The position numbers were made by a program, and so were the translations under genes. Shown here one piece after another: positions 5,772 to 9,302 of a stretch of DNA of 9,302 nucleotides (position 1 is the stretch's first letter; each line of letters opens with the position of its first letter). The stretch comes from Deltaproteobacteria bacterium. Lineage in GTDB: Bacteria; Desulfobacterota; Desulfobacteria; Desulfobacterales; C00003060. The notes under the pieces are model-generated. The model was not told where the DNA came from and made no database searches. It was given only the letters and a program-made list of their open reading frames with translations. The DNA lies in the NCBI GenBank assembly GCA_019309815.1, contig JAFDFO010000078.1, positions 1 through 9,302 of the forward strand. Reading direction: 5' to 3'.

Positions 5772-6194
5772 ATGGCAAAGGTATTTAGGCCCAGCAGCGG
5801 CGAATCAAGAATTCTTTCCAGGATCGAATCTTCTAAAGAGCGGGCTCGGCAGTTTGCTATCCAGCAAACCAAGAATGTCCAGGAACCCCTGAGCAATGCC
5901 TTGGCCATGAAACTCATAGAAGAAAAGCTGATCCAAACGACCAGCAAGGACGATATTGAGAAACAGATTGCAGGGGCACTCGAGAAGATGTCCCGTTCAG
6001 ATGAATTTGAGATCGACTACCAGATTGCCCCGCTTAGGAAGCTTGTACCGCGGCCTCACATCGTGAGCCTTTATCTGACGGCATTCGTTGTAGAACAACT
6101 GATCAACCACAGAAGCGTTGAAGATATCTATGGTTCTGATGAAGAGATCTACACCTGCATTAATCGCCAAGTTTCTAAATTCATCTTCCGATGA
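5772..6194 (+). CDS. Unrecognised helical protein, coupled to the MBL-fold hydrolase
   Basis: I do not recognise this 140-residue protein. It has no signal peptide, membrane segment or metal motif, and only one cysteine (C129), so it is probably cytoplasmic. The N-terminus (MAKVFRPSSGESRILSRIESSKERARQ, 1-27) is basic and Ser/Arg-rich. Residues 38-75 look like amphipathic helices rich in Lys and Glu. A better-ordered second half, from FEIDYQIAPLRKLVPRPHIVSLYLTAFVVEQLINH (79-113) to EDIYGSDEEIYTCINRQVSKFIF (117-139), contains a hydrophobic helix that could form a dimer or partner interface. Its TGA overlaps the ATG of the next gene (ATGA, 6191-6194), which has no ribosome binding site of its own; that implies translational coupling and often a shared function or complex. 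Coding is supported by the ribosome binding site, the overlap and a natural protein composition. Confidence 0.8.
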   Translation: MAKVFRPSSGESRILSRIESSKERARQFAIQQTKNVQEPLSNALAMKLIEEKLIQTTSKDDIEKQIAGALEKMSRSDEFEIDYQIAPLRKLVPRPHIVSLYLTAFVVEQLINHRSVEDIYGSDEEIYTCINRQVSKFIFR

Positions 6195-7207
6195 AATCCG
6201 TTTTTCATCCCAAGCTTGTTAATCCCCCTCTCGAAGACCCGGCCTTGTTCATACCATTCTTTTTTGAAAAGCGTGCCCTGCTGTTTGACATGGGCGACCT
6301 GCACCGCCTACCCGCGAAAGACATCTTGAAAATCACACACGGGTTCGTAACCCATACCCATATGGATCATTTTGCAGGCTTTGATACTATCTTGCGCACC
6401 TGCCTGGGACGCCAGAAGCTCTTGCACGTTTTTGGTCCACCTGGCTTCCTTAAAAACATCGAGGGAAAGTTGTCAGGCTATACATGGAATCTGGTTGAGA
6501 ACTACAGCCATGGTTTTTTTCTGAAAGCTACCGAGGTCTATCCGACGTACACCTTGAACCGGGTGTACGATTGCAAGGACGGTTTTGAACCTGCCGAGGC
6601 TCCGGCGGAAGCTCCTTTTGACGGTACACTTCTCTCGGAACCTGCCTTTTCGGTTCACGCCATCCACCTGGATCATAAGGTTCCGTGCTTGGGCCTTAGC
6701 ATTGAAGAACGGTTTCACATCAATATCAGAAAGGAAAGCCTCAAAAGGCTCGAGTTACCGGTGGGCCCTTGGCTGAAACGATTCAAGAAAGCCCTTCATG
6801 AAGAGCGTGATCCTGAGGAAGATTATGAAGTGACCTGGAAAGAGGATGGAAAAGAGCGCAAACGCATGTTCCGTCTAGGTGACCTGGCAGACGAGATTAC
6901 CCATGTTTCAGCAGGACAAAAGATTACCTACATTGTTGATGTCGTTTTCGGCCCTGAAAATGCGGAGAAGATCATCGCTTTTGCCCGAAATGCTGACCAC
7001 CTTTTCATCGAAGCCGCATTTCTGGACTCTGAGCTGGATGTTGCATACAACAAATATCATTTAACGGCAAAGCAGGCAGGAATCCTCGCCGGAAAGGCCG
7101 GCGTTAAGCAATTCACCGTATTCCATTTTTCGCCTCGATATGCCCACACCGCACACCTCCTCCAGCAAGAGGCTGATCAGGCCTTTGCAGAAATTATCGG
7201 CTCTTGA
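6191..7207 (+). CDS. MBL-fold metallo-hydrolase, RNase Z-like
   Basis: This 338-residue protein has a metallo-beta-lactamase fold with RNase Z-type metal sites. The HxHxDH motif is THTHMDHFAGFD (H55, H57, D59, H60); further likely ligands are H162 (HLDHKVPCLG), D250 (YIVDVVFG), H290 (YHLTAKQAG) and H312 (HFSPRYA). The segments VP-x-LG followed by LPVGPWLKRFKK (189-200) and the HFSPRY ending are characteristic of tRNA 3' endonuclease RNase Z rather than of beta-lactamases or glyoxalases. Two things differ from canonical RNase Z: the N-terminus lacks the usual glycine-rich 'GTG...P...R' strand and instead starts LVNPPLEDPALFIPFFFEKRALLFDMG, and there is a charged insertion (about 204-230). tRNA 3' processing is therefore plausible but not certain. 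Translation probably depends on the upstream gene, whose stop overlaps its ATG. Confidence 0.85.
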   Translation: MKSVFHPKLVNPPLEDPALFIPFFFEKRALLFDMGDLHRLPAKDILKITHGFVTHTHMDHFAGFDTILRTCLGRQKLLHVFGPPGFLKNIEGKLSGYTWNLVENYSHGFFLKATEVYPTYTLNRVYDCKDGFEPAEAPAEAPFDGTLLSEPAFSVHAIHLDHKVPCLGLSIEERFHINIRKESLKRLELPVGPWLKRFKKALHEERDPEEDYEVTWKEDGKERKRMFRLGDLADEITHVSAGQKITYIVDVVFGPENAEKIIAFARNADHLFIEAAFLDSELDVAYNKYHLTAKQAGILAGKAGVKQFTVFHFSPRYAHTAHLLQQEADQAFAEIIGS

Positions 7208-7251
7208 AGTACAACTGCCCGAAAAGTTCCAAAAAATGAACGGCCTTTCTC

Positions 7252-7281
7252 TTGACATATAAAGAGACCCTTCCCTATACT
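7252..7281 (+). promoter_or_regulatory. Near-consensus sigma-70 promoter upstream of the radical SAM gene
   Basis: A perfect -35 TTGACA (7252-7257) and a TATACT -10 (7276-7281, 5 of 6) are separated by 18 bases. Transcription should start near 7288, giving a 5' leader of about 70 bases before the ATG at 7360. This is the best promoter in the window and suggests that the radical SAM gene is its own, well expressed transcription unit. No operator or riboswitch fold was recognised in the leader. Confidence 0.7.
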
Positions 7282-7359
7282 CGTCTCACGAAGAGCGGGG
7301 TATTATCCAAACAGTATCTCGCCAAACACTAAGCAGTAGGAACGGAGTGTGTCGCACTA

Positions 7360-8877
7360 ATGAACTATGGATTCTGTAATACGTGCCAATGCCTGGTCCC
7401 CGTGAGCCATTTGGAAAAGGACGGGAGAGTCTACCTGACCAAAGAATGTGCTCAGTGCGGTCTGACCCAGACCCTGATATCCTCTGATGCCAAGGTATGG
7501 AACGAGAAGCGCCACGCTGCCGGCTATCGTGACGAAGATGCCAAAGACTGCACTTTGAACTGCCTGTCATGTAAGCATGGCCAAAACCCTATGATCGTAT
7601 TTGTTGATGTCACAAACCGCTGCAATCTGAACTGTCCCATCTGTGTGGCTAACATTTCTTCTATGGGATTCTCCTTTGAGCCTCCGCTCGCCTATTTCGA
7701 AAAGATTTTTGATCACCTGGCCACTTTCAAACCCGTGCCGTCGGTCAAGTTGTTTGGCGGTGAGCCAACGGTACGGGATGATTTGATAGACATAATCAAC
7801 TTGGCCCATTCCCGCGGTATCTCCACCAACGTGGTGACGAACGGTCTGCGACTGGCTGACGAGGAATACTGCCGGAAGTTACTAGCTACCGGTACGAAGC
7901 CGAATATTAGTTTCGACGGAAGGGACGAAGACATATACAAAAAATTCCGGGGGAATCGGGAGTCTTACCGGCTGAAGCTGAAAGCGCTGGAAAACATCCG
8001 CAAATATACTCAAAGGAAGATCACCCTGATGTGCGTGGTCGCAAAAGGAATTAGTGATCACCTGATTGCTGACCTTGTGCACTTCTGCCATGAAAATGCT
8101 GATTTCATCAATGCTCTGCAGTTTCTCCCGATCATTCCCACATGGAAGCCGGGTGAGGTCGAGGCTGAAGCAACAACCGTGGAAGACACCGAGCAGATTC
8201 TGGAAAAAGCAATCCCAGGTGTGGAGTTTGTTCCAGCAGGCATGCTGAATTTTGAGACATTCACCAAGTACTTCAGTGGGCAACGGACCACATTTGGGAA
8301 TGCCCACCCCAATTGTGAAAGTGTGGCCAAACTGATCTCAGATGGAACGTCATTCGTGCCCACCTCACGATATCTGAAAAAACCGCTGCTTGAGATATTT
8401 GGAGAACTCAGGAAGAAAGACCGCCAACTTGGTATCCGGCTCGAAGGTTTTGAACAAGGGATTCTTGGCGGGATCCTCGCCAGGACTGGCCTGAGGAAAC
8501 GAATCGCTAAGATGGTGATTCTGCTTAGTGCAATGAACAGTATTCGGAAGTACGGTAATTTTGAGGAAATAGTTGGGCCTCACAGACTGTTGAAGCTCTC
8601 AAGAATCTTCACGGGTGTTATTGCAGGACGAAAACTGAAGGATGTCCTCGGGGAGAACACCAGGCTACACAACACCCTTACACTGATTGTGCTTCCGTTT
8701 GAAGAGCTGACAGCACTGGAGAGTGCCAGGCTGGAGCTCTGCCCCGCAGCCTTTGCTTATGAGGATCCCGAAACCCACCTGGCCAGAACCGTTCCTGCCT
8801 GTGCCTGGCTGTTATTCAAAAACGACATACTGCGCAAGACCACTGACCACTATGGGCTCGCTTGGACAACCCACTGA
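7360..8877 (+). CDS. Multi-cluster radical SAM protein, Tes/MJ0619-like architecture
   Basis: This 505-residue radical SAM enzyme is rich in ordered cysteines. An N-terminal C6-X2-C9 ... C30-X2-C33 pair (CNTC, CAQC) could bind one iron or zinc, rubredoxin-style. C64-X3-C68-X2-C71 (CTLNCLSC) precedes the canonical C88-X3-C92-X2-C95 (TNRCNLNCPIC). Then come GGEPT (133-137), the SAM-binding turn, and NISFDGRDEDIYKKFRG (182-198). Late cysteines C319 (HPNC), C461 (ELCPAAFAYEDP) and C481 (VPACAW) could hold a third cluster. Known from the literature: the archaeal tetraether synthase Tes (MJ0619) has three [4Fe-4S] clusters and a rubredoxin-like iron, and related proteins are proposed to make bacterial membrane-spanning lipids. 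Inference: this may be such a lipid-coupling enzyme; another substrate is possible. No transmembrane segment is obvious. A weak GGAG lies 12 bases before ATG 7360. Confidence 0.85.
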   Translation: MNYGFCNTCQCLVPVSHLEKDGRVYLTKECAQCGLTQTLISSDAKVWNEKRHAAGYRDEDAKDCTLNCLSCKHGQNPMIVFVDVTNRCNLNCPICVANISSMGFSFEPPLAYFEKIFDHLATFKPVPSVKLFGGEPTVRDDLIDIINLAHSRGISTNVVTNGLRLADEEYCRKLLATGTKPNISFDGRDEDIYKKFRGNRESYRLKLKALENIRKYTQRKITLMCVVAKGISDHLIADLVHFCHENADFINALQFLPIIPTWKPGEVEAEATTVEDTEQILEKAIPGVEFVPAGMLNFETFTKYFSGQRTTFGNAHPNCESVAKLISDGTSFVPTSRYLKKPLLEIFGELRKKDRQLGIRLEGFEQGILGGILARTGLRKRIAKMVILLSAMNSIRKYGNFEEIVGPHRLLKLSRIFTGVIAGRKLKDVLGENTRLHNTLTLIVLPFEELTALESARLELCPAAFAYEDPETHLARTVPACAWLLFKNDILRKTTDHYGLAWTTH

Positions 8878-9205
8878 GCCTGCGTCTATTGTTCCGTCTC
8901 ATAACCAACTTGCATAATTTCTAAGATTGTGTGGGGCTCAAGAACCAAAAGCACCAAATTCCTGCTGTTCTCAAGGCGCAGCCGCTATATCCAATGACCG
9001 AAAGGAGCATTGGTTTTCCCCCATTAAGACGAAACATGGTTTGGGATTTGGAATTTTGGTCATTGGGATTTGTTTGTTATTTGGTGCTTGGGATTTGGAA
9101 TTTTGTAGCTTGCCGGATGATGTTTGCTTTGACTTTTGCAAATAACTTCGGGAAAGAGACAAAGGGAGGACCGTGGGCTATGGATTTGTGTTGCGTCTTG
9201 AATTT
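8878..9205. other. Intergenic spacer with composite repeat; no gene recognised
   Basis: This 328-base gap separates the radical SAM gene from the convergent amidase-like gene. Most of it (8949-9105) is a low-complexity repeat element. Frames open across it encode strings such as repeated Trp/Leu/Gly or Asn/Pro/Lys that reflect the repeat rather than a protein. No tRNA, promoter pair or clear intrinsic terminator was found; 9106-9205 holds nothing I recognise. Confidence 0.6.
8949..9105. repeat. Composite direct/inverted repeat element
   Basis: An 18-base unit, TTGGGATTTGGAATTTTG, occurs at 9041-9058 and identically at 9088-9105; its first ten bases recur at 9063-9072. The left half contains complementary stretches: AAGCACCAAAT (8949-8959) pairs with ATTTGGTGCTT (9079-9089), and CCAATGACC (8991-8999) pairs with GGTCATTGG (9058-9066), so the whole could fold back on itself. 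I recall similar T/G-rich spacer repeats in uncultured Desulfobacterota and Planctomycetes, but I know no established name or function. Confidence 0.65.
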
Positions 9206-9302
9206 CTACATGCCTGCCTGGGTCAGTCCCGTGGGGTGAATGTCTTCCACATAGCGCTGGATACCCGTGGCAATGGCATTGGCGATTTCTTCCTGGTAGG
9301 CA
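9206..9302 (-). CDS. Probable N-acetylmuramoyl-L-alanine amidase, C-terminal end only
   Basis: The complement of the window's right edge encodes 31 residues ending at a TAG (9206-9208). The readable part, AYQEEIANAIATGIQRYVED followed by IHPTGLTQAGM, matches the last helix typical of Amidase_3 enzymes, where 'YQ..IA.AI..GI..Y' packs against the catalytic domain. Such enzymes cleave the amide between N-acetylmuramic acid and the stem peptide in the periplasm during cell division or wall turnover. None of the catalytic Glu or His residues is in the window, so the call rests on one helix. It converges with the radical SAM gene. Confidence 0.55.
   Translation of the reverse strand, partial: AYQEEIANAIATGIQRYVEDIHPTGLTQAGM

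Noticed and set aside
9123..9142. Short inverted repeat TTTGC / GCAAA as terminator of the amidase-like gene
   Set aside because: Only five pairs with an AT-rich, loosely defined loop and no T-run in the relevant direction.
8931..9239. Open frames of 60-100 codons across the right-hand spacer, both strands
   Set aside because: They are produced by the low-complexity repeat at 8949-9105 and overlap the probable amidase end; no coding signal is visible.

Overview
The window looks like a piece of chromosome from a Gram-negative, anaerobic-type bacterium, most likely an uncultured member of the Desulfobacterota (the former Deltaproteobacteria). This is inferred from protein style (DUF4911, QueH, radical SAM enzymes), the gene neighbourhoods and the repeat-littered spacers; no rRNA or marker was available to prove it. 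Every gap longer than about 100 bases holds small degenerate repeats or little recognisable.

Layout. Bases 2-160 are the 3' end of a plus-strand queH (queuosine synthesis). A repeat- and hairpin-rich spacer (161-444) separates it from a convergent minus-strand cluster. Read in its own direction, that cluster runs DUF4911 protein (3788-3552), small exported protein of unknown function (3429-2989), miaB (2914-1529), DUF151/bifunctional nuclease protein (1539-1042) and PHP-domain phosphoesterase (1032-445). The last three genes are tightly packed: miaB and the DUF151 gene overlap by 11 bases, and 9 bases separate the DUF151 and PHP genes. A divergent spacer (3789-3942) leads to plus-strand recJ (3943-5679). 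Next comes a two-gene unit with an ATGA overlap: an unrecognised helical protein (5772-6194) and an RNase Z-like metallo-beta-lactamase-fold hydrolase (6191-7207). A near-consensus sigma-70 promoter (7252-7281) then precedes a 505-residue multi-cluster radical SAM protein (7360-8877). A spacer with a composite inverted/direct repeat (8949-9105) follows, and the window ends in the C-terminal tail of what is probably an N-acetylmuramoyl-L-alanine amidase on the minus strand.

How the genes fit together. Several genes concern RNA and nucleic acid upkeep: QueH and MiaB modify anticodon-loop bases, the MBL protein resembles tRNA 3' processing enzymes, and RecJ is a single-strand DNA exonuclease. 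The main candidate for new biology is the radical SAM protein. Its cysteine layout (an N-terminal CxxC/CxxC pair, then CX3CX2C, then the canonical CX3CX2C, then late single cysteines) resembles tetraether/membrane-spanning lipid synthases (the Tes/MJ0619 type), which would be notable in a bacterium. Two further signals deserve a look: the 7-base phasing of several unrelated intergenic microrepeats, two of which run into the stop codons of neighbouring genes, and the coupling of a conserved-looking orphan protein to the RNase Z-like hydrolase.
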